The notes: generated from the sequence alone by a model not told the origin. Shown: positions 1-13,461, numbered from the stretch's first letter. The stretch is DNA of 64,000 nt from Eucalyptus grandis (GCF_016545825.1 NC_052618.1:43408196-43472195); one strand, 5' to 3'. Made by a program: numbers and translations.

Positions 1-150
1 AACTTGAATCATGTAAAGTTGGTACTATATATATGGATTTGAGTAACTTTAGAGTATAAATTCACATTATTATCAAATGCACAACGTCAATTAAATTCAC
101 ATTTTGAATGTGAAGACTATATAGATTGCATGTAGATTACTTTGATATTT
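1..150 (+). repeat. dispersed direct repeat, copy 1
   Basis: This copy begins with a tract around ATCATGTAAAG, followed by ACTATATATATGGATTTGAG. The same order of words recurs at about 1712-1848 with indels. It could be the ends of an old element, but I see no clear TG/CA ends or target duplication. Confidence 0.5.
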
Positions 151-1711
151 TGAATGTGAAGACTATATGAGTAACTTTAGACTATACGTGATGTTCATTT
201 TCTTAATTGGTTACAACTCAAACTTAGGACTTGCTAGTGTCTCAAGTTTTTCAAGAGTTCAACTTCCCGTCAATAATTGTCGAGACATCAAGTAATTTAA
301 GCTATTCATTAATTATTAGAATGTCCAACCCAAAACTTAAGTTACTTTAATATGAATAAAGAGCACACAAACTTGTGGAATTTGATACACGAGGTGGACA
401 CATACATAAAATAAAATCAAGTAGAAATTGACTTTGATATTGTATTAGAAAGTTAATGTGAAAGCATGGAGAGAGATCACATGTGTATTAAAACTTTCAA
501 CAATTTTTAATGCTGGTGTTTGGGAACATGCATTGGAGAACACTTACAACGATGGCTCGCAGCCTTCATTGGCCACTACGTGAGGGCCCACGACCTTGGC
601 CGGCCCCTATCGAGGCCGTGCATCGGTAGAGGGAAATAAGAAAAAGGAAAAAGGAAAAAAGAAAAGAAAAAAATGGAAAAAAAAAAAAATTAAAAATTTG
701 AATTAACTATAGAAATTGTTCAAGTTAGTGTCAGTCGTGCCACATAAGACAACTAGTGTGCATGTCAACAATTTCCAACCAGAATTGGCCATAGGACCAC
801 ATTGAGGAATTATCAAAGTGTTTAGGACTAAATTGGCTAAATCGAAAGGTTTGGGATTGCATTGACATCGATGCAATAGATTTAAGACATTTGAAATAAA
901 TTTCCTAAAAGCTAGTGTAGCATTGTCATGGTTGTTTGCAATATCCCAACTTAGGCTTGAATGAATACATAAGTCCTAGAATTGAGTCGAACGGATCTCT
1001 CGATTTGATTCACAAGGAAAGTGCACTCAATCTTTTCTATATCCTAAAGCATGATTCAATTTTTCCAAGTCAATCCCCTCCAAGACCCGTTCAATCAAGC
1101 CATCAAGTACAGACTTCAAAGTCTTTATGTCATTAATTATTTTGTATTTTAAAACCTTTCAACAATCTAACTACAAGCTATTTAATCTGCCAATGTAGAA
1201 AATTTCTATTTGCAACCAAATTGTAAGTTGAGATAGAAAGTCCAACAAGGAGTCTATAGGGTAAATTGTCAACTAATGTGGGACCATATTTCAACACATC
1301 CTCTCACTTGCAAGCCATATTAAGAGCAACATGTAGAATTTCACTGATGGGGATGGACACATATATGCAAATGAGATAGCACTAGCTATTAAGTTACTTG
1401 AATATAAACAACATACATGACCCATTGTCAAGCGATGTAGACGATATTTGTACAATTGTTGTTACTATTGTGCATATCATTTTTTGTACATGCCAGTTGG
1501 TAAAGCAATCTCATAGTCATGCTAGGACTAACGCCATCTACGGCATATCCTAATGAGTGATGATAACTTGATTTTCACATTTATCGCACGATTTGTGGAG
1601 CTTTTGCAAAAAAACCCTTTTTAGACAAGGGATATCATAAATTTCTTTATGAGGTCAATCTCTGTACTAATAACAAAAGAGCCCACACCATGGGCATGGA
1701 AAAAGAACAAA

Positions 1712-1848
1712 ACATGAATCATGTAAAGAAGGCACTATATATATGGATTTGAGTAACTTTGTAATATCAAATGCATGGCGTTAATTAAGTTCAAATTTTG
1801 ATTGTGAAGACCATGTGGATTGCACGTAAATTACTTTGATATTTTCAA
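1712..1848 (+). repeat. dispersed direct repeat, copy 2
   Basis: This is the diverged second copy of bases 1-150, in the same orientation. It shares the ATCATGTAAAG start, the TATATATGGATTTGAG block and the TTACTTTGATATTTT end. Confidence 0.5.
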
Positions 1849-3237
1849 TTCAAGGTTTTATCGATAATATAAATTACTTATAACAATACATATAGCAAGC
1901 ATAGTTGTTTATGAAGTTATTGTGCAAAAGTGTATTATTTAAATCTCACACTGAATTTGCTTCACATATAACTGAGATGAGTTGAGGTACGTGCCATTCA
2001 AATATAGTAATTAGAAGGGTAATTTCTTGTCCATTGACCACATAACAAAGAGAACATATGCTCCGCAATTAGTGTGACATCCTGAAATTCGACCCCGTTT
2101 CGATAAAGTAAAATGGGCATTTCGTCGACGTGCTTATGGTCTTTTTTCCTTTGAGATGATCACTCACGAGTTAACTAACATATTGGGTGAAGCTGTTAAG
2201 GGATGTATCTGCAGTAAAATTCCTAAAAGCTACCTAATTGGTTGGATTGGACTAAAATCGCGTTTGATTGATTCTAACCATGAAATTTAATTTGGTTTCG
2301 GGAATCAAATATTCGAGCGTGTCACAATTCATTTTTAGGACCGTCTCATCGTTTGTCAATTTATTGACGAGTCCGAAATTTCGAGAAAGAAATTATCGGA
2401 AGAAAAATCGAAGACCGGAGGAAAATAAAAAGGGAAAGAGAAATGGAAAATAATAGTAATTTTAAGAATAAGGTAAATTTCTTATTTTTGTATTATTTAT
2501 TTTTCTCTCCTTTTCTCTCTCTCTTCTCTCTCCTCTCCCTCCCCCTTCGTGCGGACCCCCACCAAACACCTACCCCCTTGCCAATTTTAAATTGGCTTCT
2601 CCCTCTCTCTTTTCACTTTTGACTAGTCAAAATTCTATCTCCTCCATTCTTCATATCTCTTTTCTTTCTTCCTTCCCTCTTGTGGCATCCTAGAAATTCA
2701 TAAAAATCCCTGAATATGCCATGAACCATGGATAGGCAATGGAAATACCGATATTGTACTTTGTAGCCTTCTAATCCATGATTTGTGATGAGATGTATGG
2801 CCAAGTCTTTAATGGATGAATTTTGGAAAGGAAGTTTTATCTTTGGCTATATGTATGATAAATGGGAACTTATAGATTTATAATTTCAAGTATATAGTTA
2901 TCTTAATTTGTAATTCAGTGCTTTAATTAAATAGGGATTTAATTAGTTTTTAAAAGGGTTAATCTTAGGTTAATTAAACTTGGGTCTTAGGCCCAAGAGG
3001 GATGGGCCTAAGATGGGCCAAGCTGGCCGGCCCATAGAGCCCATAAAGGGCTGTCGATCGCATGAAGAGGGGAGGGGAAGAGACCGGTTTTGCATGCCCT
3101 CCCCCACTTGTCCTTTGAAGTGTGCCAAGTGTCCTTCATGCATGCCTAATCATAGCAAATGATTGAGGGGAAGAAATTAGGGGATGATGAGGCCAGCTTA
3201 AGCGAGAAAGAGAGGGAGAGAGAGGGCTTCGTCCGAA

Positions 3238-3240
<3 letters not shown>

Positions 3241-3282
<42 letters not shown>
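3241..3282 (+). repeat. (GA)n microsatellite
   Basis: About 21 GA units lie within the purine-rich leader of the solo LTR. The overlapping Arg/Glu and Ser/Leu ORFs on the two strands arise from this repeat and are not genes. Confidence 0.95.
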
Positions 3283-3284
<2 letters not shown>

Positions 3285-5083
3285 ACCGAGAGAAAGAGAG
3301 AAATCGAGAGAGAAAGGGAGAGGGAGAGTGCGAAGAAGAAGGAAGCCGCTCGTCCGTCGCTTGTCGTCGCCGTGTCCAGTAAATGCCGTGTGCTCGTGTT
3401 TGCTCGGTTTGGAGGCAAGTTGGGATTCTTAATCTGCTCTTGCATGTTGTGTCTAGCATGTGTGCTTGAATGGTGATAGATTTCGGATGTTTAGGGTGAT
3501 AAAAGTCGAAGTTCTAAGAGGGATGTTTGATACTAGAAAACTGTTCTTGAGAAAACAGTTTGACCTTGAATGTTCTATTGGCTTGCATGTGTTGTTTGAG
3601 TTGGATTTTGACCATGACTTCTAAATGAAAGTTGTTAAGAACATCTTGAAAGATAACATACTCAAATTTTAGACAAAAAAAATAAGTATAAGTAGGTGAA
3701 ATCTTTATTTTTCGGAGAGACTAGATCTGGAACTCGTTGTACCGACCCGAAAATCCATCATGAAAATATGTAAATAAAAGTGGCTCGGCTTTATCTTTTC
3801 ATATGGTGCGTAATTGGTGTGCATTGCATTATGGTTGTTGGAGGGAGAGATTGTGAGATTCAATTATGCTTCCGCTAATAAGTTGCGCTAGGACCGTTTT
3901 CAAAAAAAAAAAAAAGCCTATGAACTACAATGATTCTACTAAGAGATGTAACTAGTGTTCATTAGGTATAGCGATAGGTACCTGTGGCGACCTTAGGTGT
4001 TTCGGGGTGCCACACCTCTCTCCTCTCTCTTCTCCCCCACGTGACCAAATCCCCTCTCCCTTCTTCTCCTTTGTGTGAACCAGAAGTTGAAGAAGAGCGG
4101 AAGCAGCAGCTCGCTGAGATAGCAGCCAGCCACTGTCGCCGCCCGTCCCACTGCCCGCGCGTCCGCCACTCACCGCGCGCTCCGCTAGCCCCCGTCCCCT
4201 CGCGCCTAGGCGTCCCCCTCGCAACTTCCGCCCTTGCCCAGCTCGGCCCAACGCCTCCAGCCATCGCCCAGCTTCGCCCGGCTGCCGTCTTGACCTTCTC
4301 GGTGTTCCCCTCACCCTCTGCTGGCCTCCCCTTGCCGTTTTGGCCACCGGAACAGCTCCGGCCAGCCCAAGTCTGCCACCCATAGAGTGGGTTTCCAGCA
4401 GCTTTGGGCTCGCTTTTGGGCCGTTTCCAGGCCCCGAACCAGAGCCGTGCTTTGGGGTTTATCGTTCCTCACATCGTCCCCGTCAGATTGATGCGATTTG
4501 TACGCGATTCCGGTGAGTAATCTCACTAATCCTTGCTTAGTGGACTAATTATACTTAATGATTATTTAGCTTTATTTAATTAGGTTTAGGTGGTTAGATT
4601 AATGTTTATTAATTAATTGTGATGCGAATTAGACAAATTGAATGTGTATTTAGCAAGTAGACATGGTCTACTATTTATTGAGGATAGCTCGGGATTTTTC
4701 CGACCCTTTATCGGGCTTCAATTTGACAATTCGGGCCTAAGTGGAATTTTTGGTATTTAAATATTATTTTTTGGAATTAAATTAATTATTTATTTATTTT
4801 TCAGAAATTAAGGTTGAGATGGCCGACGACTGAAATCTCGTGCTGATTGTCGTGGCGCAGTTCGTTTATTTAATTGAGCCCTACGTTGTATGGAATTAAA
4901 TAAATTGTGATATTTTAGGGATTTACCTTAAATTGTTTGAAATTGAGTGAGATTGATTGATTTACTAGTAGTTGGCCGAGTATGTTTATTTAGCATTTAT
5001 AATGCTTGGTTGAGTTATAAAGTGAGTAAAATCATCAGAGTGAATCGGAAATACTCTGGGCTTGAACCGATCAGACATGGTGT

Positions 5084-5439
5084 ATAGGCCTACGTGGTTC
5101 GGTGAATTGGGATATCATTGGTGAAAATAGCGCCTTAAAGAACGCACGTATCGGTCTAGTACTCATATTGTTATAGGCATGTATGGTTTGGTGATTAAGG
5201 ATATCACTGGCGAAAACGACGCCTTAAAGAATGCATGCACTTGTCTATTAAACACATTGTCATAGGCATGTGTGGTTCGGTGATTAAGGACATCACTGGC
5301 GAAAATGGCGCCTTAAAGAATGCACACAATTGTCTATTGAGTATTTGGTTATAGGCATGCGTGGTTCGGTGACTAAGCATGTCACTGGCGAAAATGGCGC
5401 CTTAATGAACGTAGGCAATTGTCTAGTGGATAAGTCACC
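5084..5439 (+). repeat. 89-bp minisatellite, 4 copies, inside the LTR
   Basis: The word ATAGGC starts at 5084, 5173, 5262 and 5351, exactly 89 bp apart. Each unit carries GTGGTTCGGTG, then CACTGGCGAAAA, then GCGCCTTAA. The copies differ by point changes. Confidence 0.92.
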
Positions 5440-6260
5440 TTGGCAAACTTGACTTCCGAGAGCATTGATGTGTTTCTGTGACCGAGTGCCTGATGGGAGG
5501 TTATATGGTGTGGAATCAATGACCTAGAATGGTCCGTCTGGCATGTAATTGACTAGTTCGATTGATCAATGATTTGATCAGATTGTCGTGATTTGATTGA
5601 TTGTTCGTTATGATTTATGAAGCGTTCGTATATAACCTTGAATTGCAGGTTGAGACTGAGGCCAAGGTAAGTCCTCTGACTCGTGCTGTGCTTAGGCAAC
5701 CGAGTAGTGTATCGGTTCCCTAATTGAGTCTTAGTGGGGTAGAACTCGCTGAGACATAGTCTCATCCCGATTGTTGGACAACATTTCAGGATCCCGATGA
5801 GGAGCTGAGGAGGAGGAATTTGAGAAGGAGAACTCTGAGGTGAAACCTGAGGAGAATGATTTTTGGAAGAAGAAAATAATACCAAGAGGGATCTTGAGTA
5901 TGACCCGAATGGACTGAGATTCCATCTTCTTTTGTGAACTCCATTTTGATGTGAATAGAGTTAGAGTAACAAGTTGTGAATAGTTGTGAAGTACTCTGGT
6001 TTGTGTTTTGTATAAAAGTTTGGTTATAAGTTTCAATATGAAAAATGTGGCCTTACTTTTCTATCCCATCGATTTATTGTTTGGAGATTTATAATTGCTT
6101 CCGCATGTGCTTAATAAATGAAAGGGTCGACAATACATAGTCTTGGGATATCACATTATAAAATCAACCAAGTGAGAAGGATGTGTGCATGCCCGAGGAT
6201 CGGGGCGTGACAATTAGCACTATGGAGGCGAAGTTCCTCTAATATTGAAAGACATTCCCC

Positions 6261-6264
<4 letters not shown>

Positions 6265-6302
<38 letters not shown>
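6265..6302 (+). repeat. (CT)n microsatellite
   Basis: About 19 CT units lie in the short spacer between the solo LTR and the next LTR. Confidence 0.95.
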
Positions 6303-6304
<2 letters not shown>

Positions 6305-6322
6305 CTATTTTGACCTTGACGT

Positions 6323-8257
6323 TGTTGCAACCTCCCCCAGGGGAGGAAATAGGTTTAGGGTTATTGCCTAAAGAATGGACCTAAGACCCATGATTAGGCA
6401 TGGGCTCTCCCAAGCCCACACCTTGCGCGACATTAGGATATTCTTAAGAATTTCGCAATAAGGAGTCACCACTACCCTATTGGGGTCGGCTAAAAATTAA
6501 GTGAGGCATGGGAGTATGCCTTGCTTCCTACGCAACCAGATAAATCGGGGTCGGGGACTTGATTACACTAATTGACCAATTAGTGCCCTTTCGGTATCTA
6601 ATCTTGTTCATTTTAAAAGAAAAGATTTTTGTTAGACAATTCAGATTGATTTTACACCTATCCACTAACATGAGAGGTGATCATGCGGGTACGCAATCAT
6701 TAAAGTGACAATTAGCAACCAAAATCTTAATTGTAGTAAAATTTAGCATGTGCGATTAAACATTCACAAACATAATTAAATGTGTAAATTAAACATGCGA
6801 TATAATCAATATGCGAGCAAATAAAGGCTTAATTACACCAAGAAGGCAAGACATGGCAATTCCCAACCAAAACCCTGCATTTTTATATTTTCGAAATTTT
6901 TTAATTTTTTAATTAATTTTTAAAAAATAAAAAATAAAAAAATTTTTTTTTTTGACAAATCGGGTTGGGTTTGGTCTGACCCGGTTGGGTGAGGCCCGAC
7001 CAAGTGGTCGGGCCGTCATTCAGCCCGCATTGAGCTCGTCGGTCAACCCACCCAAAGGACTAGGCTCGACCGGGGTGGTCGGGCCTTTGCTTGGCTTGGG
7101 TTAGGCCTAACCAATGGGCCCAAGCCCCCTTTTTGCAAAAGAGAGAGGCTTTCACAAGCCCATAGCCCAGATCCACTTTAGGTTGTCGGCTTGCGTGCGA
7201 GCAAGGCGGAGCGGGCCAGATTCGTGATCTGGCCCGGCTCGGCCTACACCCTCTGGTTGGTGATCGCTCGGTCGCAATCAGAGGAGGCTACACTACACAG
7301 CCCATGAGCTCTTCAGTGAGGATGGTGGTAGACATTTTCGGTCAAGCGGCCTCGGAAGCGGCAAGGCGCCGATCAAGGGTGGCGTTTCGCTGCCCGCGAC
7401 CCCTACTCTATGGTTGCCTAGTCACGGCAGGGGAGGCAAGGACGTCAAATAGCATGGGTGGTCTCCGGCTAGGGCATAACAACCCTGTTTCAGCTAAGTA
7501 GGGGCATAGCTTGGCTTCTACGCAGCCAACGACGCCACTCCGGTGACCAATGATCCTAGTCGAGCTCTACACAGGGGAGTCGAGAAGGAAGGGTTTGGTC
7601 GAGCAATATAGTGAACAAGTGGAGTGCACTATGGATCGAGAGATTTCCGACTTAGTCAAAACCCAAGCATAGGTCCAGGGAGTTAATGGGGATACGAGGG
7701 CATCGGGAAATGCAGCAAAGACGATTGGGAGGCCGGAGCTCGCCCAAAGCGGGTTGAGGTGAGCTCGGCCGGCTTGATTCTGAGGAACGCACATAAAGTG
7801 CTTGACTAAATGCTTACCTGAGTTCCAGCAGAAGTGGCGGGTTGTGATAGCCAGGTGACGCGTCGGCAGCGGTAGCGGTGGGTAGTCGACATTGGGCTCT
7901 AGTAGTAGGAACAATAGCAGGTTGGTGTCGAGTCAGCAAGCTCGGGATAGTGGGGCTTGCGGATGAGGGTACTCAACACAACTTGTCGTCACTGGTGCAA
8001 TTGCGGGGAAGGAGCAGCATCGTGTAGCTCAGCCCAGGCAAAGATGGAGGCTCAGTAAGGATCAGTAAACGACGTGTTGGGACAGAGGGTAGCACGTTAG
8101 GAAGCTTGGCATGACTCGAGCACGACATATCATGGTGTCGGCAGTAGCTCAATATGGTAACAGCTCATTGATGAGGCGTTGCGGCTAGTGAGAGCACTTG
8201 CGGCAGGGCGGCGACGTGGGTCCCGACCAAGGCTTGGCCAGGAAAACTCACGTTCTC

Positions 8258-8315
<58 letters not shown>

Positions 8316-8714
8316 CCCATGTAGTCCTCCCTCTTTCCTTTTGTCCTCCTTACTCTACTCCTCTCTTCTGCTCCTCCCTTATCCTATCTTCTGCTCCTAT
8401 CTTCTCCTATCTTCTACTCTACCGTCTTTTTTTTTTTTTTTTTGCAGGTTTGCATGCGGAGGATGGAATGAGGAGGAAGAGACTGGCTGGCTTGGGTCAG
8501 GCCGAAGGGGAAAAAGGCCAAGAGGCGAGCTAGGCCAAGGCCAGATCCGACCCAACCCGACCCCTAGCGTTTTTCTCTTTTTTTTTTGTTTTGTTGTTTT
8601 TGTTTTTTGTTTGTTTGTTTTTTTTTTCTTTTTCTTTTTCTTTTGTTGTTTTGTTGCTTATTATTTTTTTTGTTTATTTTTTTTTTTGTTTTTGTTTGAA
8701 AATATGTGTCAACA
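6323..8714 (+). mobile_element. LTR of a second retrotransposon family, likely 5' LTR
   Basis: It starts TGTTGCAACC and ends GTGTCAACA. It aligns with the unit at 35645-39437: shared blocks are GGGCTCTCCCAA, a GAGT-TGCCACTA block, GGGGACTTGATTACACTA, CCCTTTCGGTA and the GTGTCAACA end. Flanking pentamers do not match (GACGT and GTTGC). This suggests it is the 5' LTR of a longer element whose internal region follows, not a solo LTR. It has a GC-rich middle and long pyrimidine tracts. No coding capacity is visible. Confidence 0.6.
8257..8312 (+). repeat. (CT)n microsatellite
   Basis: A long CT run with one interruption, followed by CT-rich and T-rich sequence to about 8700. ORFs rich in Ser/Leu/Phe in this stretch are low-complexity artefacts. 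Confidence 0.95.
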
Positions 8715-8841
8715 GTTGCCTCTTTTTTAATATAGCCTCGAAGAGGTTGCATTCAAAGACAGAAGACACCTAAATTATTTCAGTGGTAGAGAGACTCTGG
8801 GTGCATAAGCTCGTACCAAGTCGAGCTATGGAAGTGCGTCG

Positions 8842-9520
8842 TGTCAATAAGAGGAAGAAAAACCCCAAGTTACAGAAGCATGCCATGTCATAAGAAGAAA
8901 GAGAGACTCTAGGCTACAAAGGCACATTGCGTCAAAGGAAAGAGAGACTCCAGGTTACAAAAACACACCGCGTCATAGGAAGAAAGAGAGACCCCGGGCT
9001 ACAAAAGCACGCCATGTCGTAAGAAGAAGGAAACATCCCGGGCTACAGAAGCACACTGCTTGTGTCATAGGAAAAAGGAAAGACCTTGGGCTACAAAAGC
9101 ACGCTGTGTCATAAGAAGAAGGAAAGACCCAGGCTATAGAAGCACGACGTGTCATAGGAAGAAGGAAAGACCCCAAGCTATAGAAGCATGCTGTGTCATA
9201 AAAAGAAGGAAAGACCTCGAGTTACAGAAGTACATTATGTCACAAGAAGAAGGAAAGACCGCGGGCTACAGAAGCACACCGTGTCACAAGAAGAAGGAAA
9301 GACCCCGGGTTACAGAAGCACACCGTGTCACAAGAAAAAGGAAAGACCCCGGGTTACAGAAGCACGTCGTGTCATAAGAAGAAGGAAAGACCCCGGGCTA
9401 TAAAAGCATGCCGTGTCATAGGAAAAAGGAAAGACCTTGGCCTATAGAAGCACGCCGTGTCATAAGAAGAAGGAAAGACCCCAGGTTATAGAAACACGCC
9501 ATGTCATAGTAAGAAGGAAA
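8842..9520 (+). repeat. 44-bp tandem repeat, about 15 copies
   Basis: The unit reads roughly GTCATAAGAAGAAGGAAAGA, then CCCCGGGCTACAGAAGCAC. Successive copies, for example at 9239 and 9283, are 44 bp apart. Because 44 is not a multiple of 3, the Lys/Arg-rich ORFs across it are frame artefacts. Confidence 0.92.
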
Positions 9521-9599
9521 GAAATGAGGTCTCATCGTGTAACAAACGGGTTTCGACTGGGTTGGAAATACACGATTTAAGGAAAACCCGTGAATCTTT

Positions 9600-9880
9600 T
9601 GAAAATCGCAATTTAAAGATAGACTTATGAACATTTTAAAAGTGTGGTTTAAGGATAGACTCATGAACCTCGTGGTTTAAGAATAGACTCATGAATCTCG
9701 TGGTTTAAAAATGACCCACAAACCATATGATTTAAGGATAAATCTACGAACCATGTGGTTTAAGGATAGACCCATGAACCGTGTAAATAACATAGTTTAA
9801 GGTTGACCATGAACTTTTGTAGATGACATAATTTAAGGTTGACCATAAACCTTTGAAAATGGCATGGTTTAATGCTGACC
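9600..9880 (+). repeat. degenerate 28-45 bp tandem repeat
   Basis: The motif GTGGTTTAAGGATAGAC followed by TCATGAACC is repeated with drift. The first units are 28 bp. Later units lengthen and change to GGTTGACCATGAAC. Confidence 0.75.
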
Positions 9881-12800
9881 ATGAACCTTGTAGTTTTTAG
9901 GGAAGCATCCAAAATCCCTTGGAAACTGCATGGCTTCACTAGGAATCCTGTCGAACTCAACTTGAGCAAATGTCATTAGGGACGGCATCCAGAGATGTAT
10001 TAGCAATATTGCAGTATTAATTGAACAAGCTAATCAAGCTAAGTCTGATTGCCTTGAGAAACATTCGATGTCAATTAGCATCATGTGGCACAGAATTGTT
10101 ATCTTGCTCGAGGATGTATCATTAATCATTACATTCTTTAGGAGTCAAGTTCTTATCAAAACGATTTTTTCTCGTGAAAAAGGCTTATTAAGTATGTCAA
10201 ACTAGAGCTTCTTAGTTAGAAAAGGTTTCTCACATACTCTCGATAAAATGGTTGTTTGACCCCCATTTATTCATGTGGGAGATAATTAGTTGCTGAAGGT
10301 ATTACACATAACTTATGTCAAAGGCTTCCAGAAACATTCGCAATGAGCACAATCTGGTCGAATAAAAAGGTCTTTTGAAATGACCGCAATATAGGTTTGA
10401 TCATGGGCATACACAAATGGATTATTACTTTGAGGCTAATAAAGGAACATTTGTTGCTATCTTCATCCGGTTTACAAGTTGAGAACTTGGAAGATAAGAC
10501 AAGATAGAATTACTCCCACTCCTTCAAGTGGTAGCTTCTTTGTGGCATTCCCATTTCCACTCGAATCATCCCAATCAAAAGAGACTTTGGAAGAGGGTTG
10601 TAATGTTGGATCGGGAAAGACTTGAAAGGCTTAAAATTTTCAAGAGAGTTTTTAAGAGCTGGTGATCATCATGGCAGTCGTGACCATGTCACTCAATTTT
10701 TCAAAATCACTTAGCTTTTAAAATATAGCACATCTCGAAAGTCCCTTGACTAATCATCTCCGCATGAGAGCTTTGCTCCTTTCTTTAATTTCTTTTACAC
10801 CTGCGATGATTTTTTTTGCAAGTATTTGGACTTTGATAAATTTTCTTTCACATAAGATGCAGCTTTTTTTTTACTCTTTTTCTTGATGGGCATTAGCCTT
10901 GCTTTTCCAGGTACATCACTTTTTCATAGCCCCTAATTTTTATCGAACTTTTTGCTCTTTGAACTTTTGGAGCTCTTATGACTTTCGAGATGCTTTTTAT
11001 GTTTTCTCGTAAATGTCAATTGTATGTGGTCAATCCTTATGCTTTGCCCTAGTGAAGGGAGATGATCACCGCTCGGGCTTTAGAAAAGAACAATTAGGCC
11101 CAAATTGGTTTAAGCAATGGGTATCAGTGTTTGAGTAGAGAAAAAAATGCTCTTCTTCATCTTGGGATGAGTCAAGCTCTGATGAGAATTCCTCTGAAGC
11201 TATCACCAAAAGATTGATGCAAGTGAAAGTAATAGAATCTTTCTCAATCTTTTGCTCTATATCTCAACCATAACCTTCTATGCTACCCTAGTGTAGGGTT
11301 GTTCTCGATAGAGGTATTTTGAAGGGTCATCTTTATTCAGCCGAAAGGGTTAGCAAGAGATTAGTGCGGTGCTTGGGATTGATGAAGGAAATGCCTTTAT
11401 CATTTCGACTTTGCGTTCAATGCGAATGAATCATTCGTCCTAAGAGAAGGTCGCTTTTCACTCAATTCTCAAAAGTGTTTGAATGATGTATTTGAAAATG
11501 GCCTGCCTTTCTCCATCATAAGCATCCTCTGCTTGGCATGATTAACATCTCCATTTTACTTTGCTGAGATCATCTGAGTAGATTAATCTCCATAGGGAAT
11601 TTTGATTCAAAATGAATAATCCACAAAACGAGAAAACAATTTTGAGATAAAAAGGATATTCGAAAAGTTTGTAGAAAGTTTTTTTTTTCTCAATTATTCA
11701 TTTTTGTGCTTGCTTCTAGGAAAGTGCCAAAGATTCTTTTTTGTAATGGAAATTCTCTATTTTTTTTTTCATTTAATTATGAGAAGAATGGTACTTACCT
11801 ACAGCATGGTGACTCGGTAATCCTGTAAAAAATGTGAAAGAATATGTTATTGCAAAAATCTTTAGGGATTGAAATGTTGAAAATGATACATTATTACCTT
11901 TCACTCGGTTTTATCCTTTGGGTGCTAACGTTTCTTGGATTCACCCTCATGGATATTTGGTAATTTGATATTACCCTTCACTTGCATTTGCCTTTTAGTG
12001 TTTGATGTCTTCCTATCAAAGGAAAAAAAAAAAAAAATTCATGTCAGAGATGCTATCAAAATGAGCAATTGGAATCGACACAATCTATCCTTCACGTGTT
12101 TTCATTCTCCAGGTACAAACTTTGCCTGAAGTGGCTAGGATTGATTGAAAAATGGCTATATGGCCCTGATTTTATCCATGAAAAGCACTTATTTATTGTA
12201 TACAACAATTTACAAAGTTCAATTCATATTTTTTCAAATGCTCTTTTCGAAGAAACGTTTAATTGGCAAATAGCTTGAAAAATTTAAATATGAATCATTA
12301 GATGTGTTTTTCAAGATCTTGCTTTTGAAAGGAGAGGGCTTACTCCTTGTTTCCACATTTGAGGATATTGTTCTTTAGATGCTTTGCCCATTTATTGCTT
12401 GCAAAGAAAATATTTGACATGTTATTTCCTCACTCGATTGGGAATCATTTAGGAACTATATACATCCCTTTATGCCAAAATGGACAGTCAAGTCTTAGCA
12501 TGATTCCTTGATAGAAGGCGCTGCTTCTACGGTCAAGGTGCAACATTTTCCCCCATTTATCACCTTGTGAGAAGAGGAGATGAAATAGGTTATTTTCATA
12601 CTTAATTAGGTTCAATTGAGGAACGATACATCATTTCTTGATGAATTCTGACAATGTTGTCCCAACACACTTCATTGGTGGGGGAAGGAGAGATTTTTTT
12701 AGTCAAACGTTGCTCCCTCACTCTTTATATGACAAACCTTTATTTTGTTCGAGTCTGTCCTGTACCAAAGAAAATGATATGTCATTTATGTATGCTAAAG

Positions 12801-13461
12801 AGAATTATGTTTAGGAACAAAATACATGATTTTCCAAAGTCGGACGATCAACATCCCAAAGTATCTCTTATGGAGGAAGGGATAATATTACCTTTCCATT
12901 TCATTTGAATCTTTCATTGTTTAGGATGAACAAGACTTAATAATTCTCCCTCGCATTTGCTGGAATGTTACAAAACTTGGTACTTTTGATATCTCCTTGA
13001 CAATGGAAAAGAAAGTCATGTCAGAATCAGTATCAAAAATGGATAATTGGAATCGATACAGTTTACTCTTCCTTCAAATTCATCTTTTGGATGCTTGGCA
13101 ACTCCCCTAATTTGTCTCATCATGCAAAGTAACGAGATCGATGGGCTATTTTGGCACCTAAGGCATTTGCCTCATTTCCTTGCAATAAAGCATATAACAA
13201 AGTAGCATTTGTGACACGAATCTCCAAAGTTGATTGTAGAAAGTTTTTGCACCCAAATATTCAAATGCTTTAATTGCCAAAATACGCAAGATCCCTTGTG
13301 CTAGCTTTCTAGTAACATATGTTGCGGCTCTTGATAAAGCTCGTAAAAAACAATCTGGTGATCGCGATGCACAATCTCCAAATAAAGAAACTTTCTAGAA
13401 CAAAATTCAGCTTTGTTCTGCCTCTATTGGAAGATTGGCGTCGACGAAGCCTCGACACATG

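Larger units (their letters stand above)
1..2072. other. AT-rich intergenic spacer, no gene
   Basis: No ORF here has a recognisable domain or codon pattern. The only structure I see is a direct repeat: bases 1-150 recur, diverged, at about 1712-1848. The stretch ends at the ATTAG duplication that precedes the LTR at 2073. Confidence 0.6.
2073..6212 (+). mobile_element. giant solo LTR (4.1 kb) with 5-bp TSD
   Basis: The element starts TGTGACATCC and ends GGGCGTGACA. It is flanked on both sides by ATTAG (2068-2072 and 6213-6217), the 5-bp target duplication expected of an LTR retrotransposon. No gag or pol is present. The interior holds a GA-rich leader, a GC-rich stretch at 4130-4400 and an 89-bp minisatellite. 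The size and the GGCGTGACA end suggest a Ty3/gypsy (Tekay/Del-like) LTR, which is an inference from general features. A motif resembling the LTR 3' end (GGGGTGCCACA) occurs internally near 4003-4014, so the unit may be a recombinant of two LTRs. The related 3' end in reverse orientation lies at 16181-17001. Confidence 0.75.
8715..13461 (+). mobile_element. non-coding internal region of a LARD-like retroelement
   Basis: This region follows directly on the LTR end at 8714. It contains two minisatellites, then several kilobases of AT-rich sequence with no gag, protease, RT or integrase motif on either strand. Diverged internal repeats about 1 kb apart share the word AATTGGAATCGA (near 12070 and 13040). 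Long, non-coding and flanked by an LTR fits a large retrotransposon derivative, but no 3' LTR is seen in the window, so the call is an inference. The region resumes at 14981 after the nested TRIM. Confidence 0.45.

Noticed and set aside
3146..3476. ORFs on both strands rich in Arg/Glu or Ser/Leu
   Set aside because: They are translations of the (GA)n microsatellite in the LTR.
3952..4526. Overlapping GC-rich ORFs of 100-143 codons on both strands
   Set aside because: They have no domain, are open in several frames at once because of composition, and lie in the LTR leader.
8179..8773. 183-codon ORF with apparent hydrophobic segments
   Set aside because: The Leu/Ser/Phe content comes from CT and T runs; it is not a membrane protein.
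9060..9403. Lys/Arg-rich repeat protein of 105 codons
   Set aside because: The 44-bp repeat period shifts frame each unit, so a repeat protein cannot be encoded.
8842..9520. Possible CRISPR-like array
   Set aside because: It is a plain tandem repeat without unique spacers, in plant DNA.
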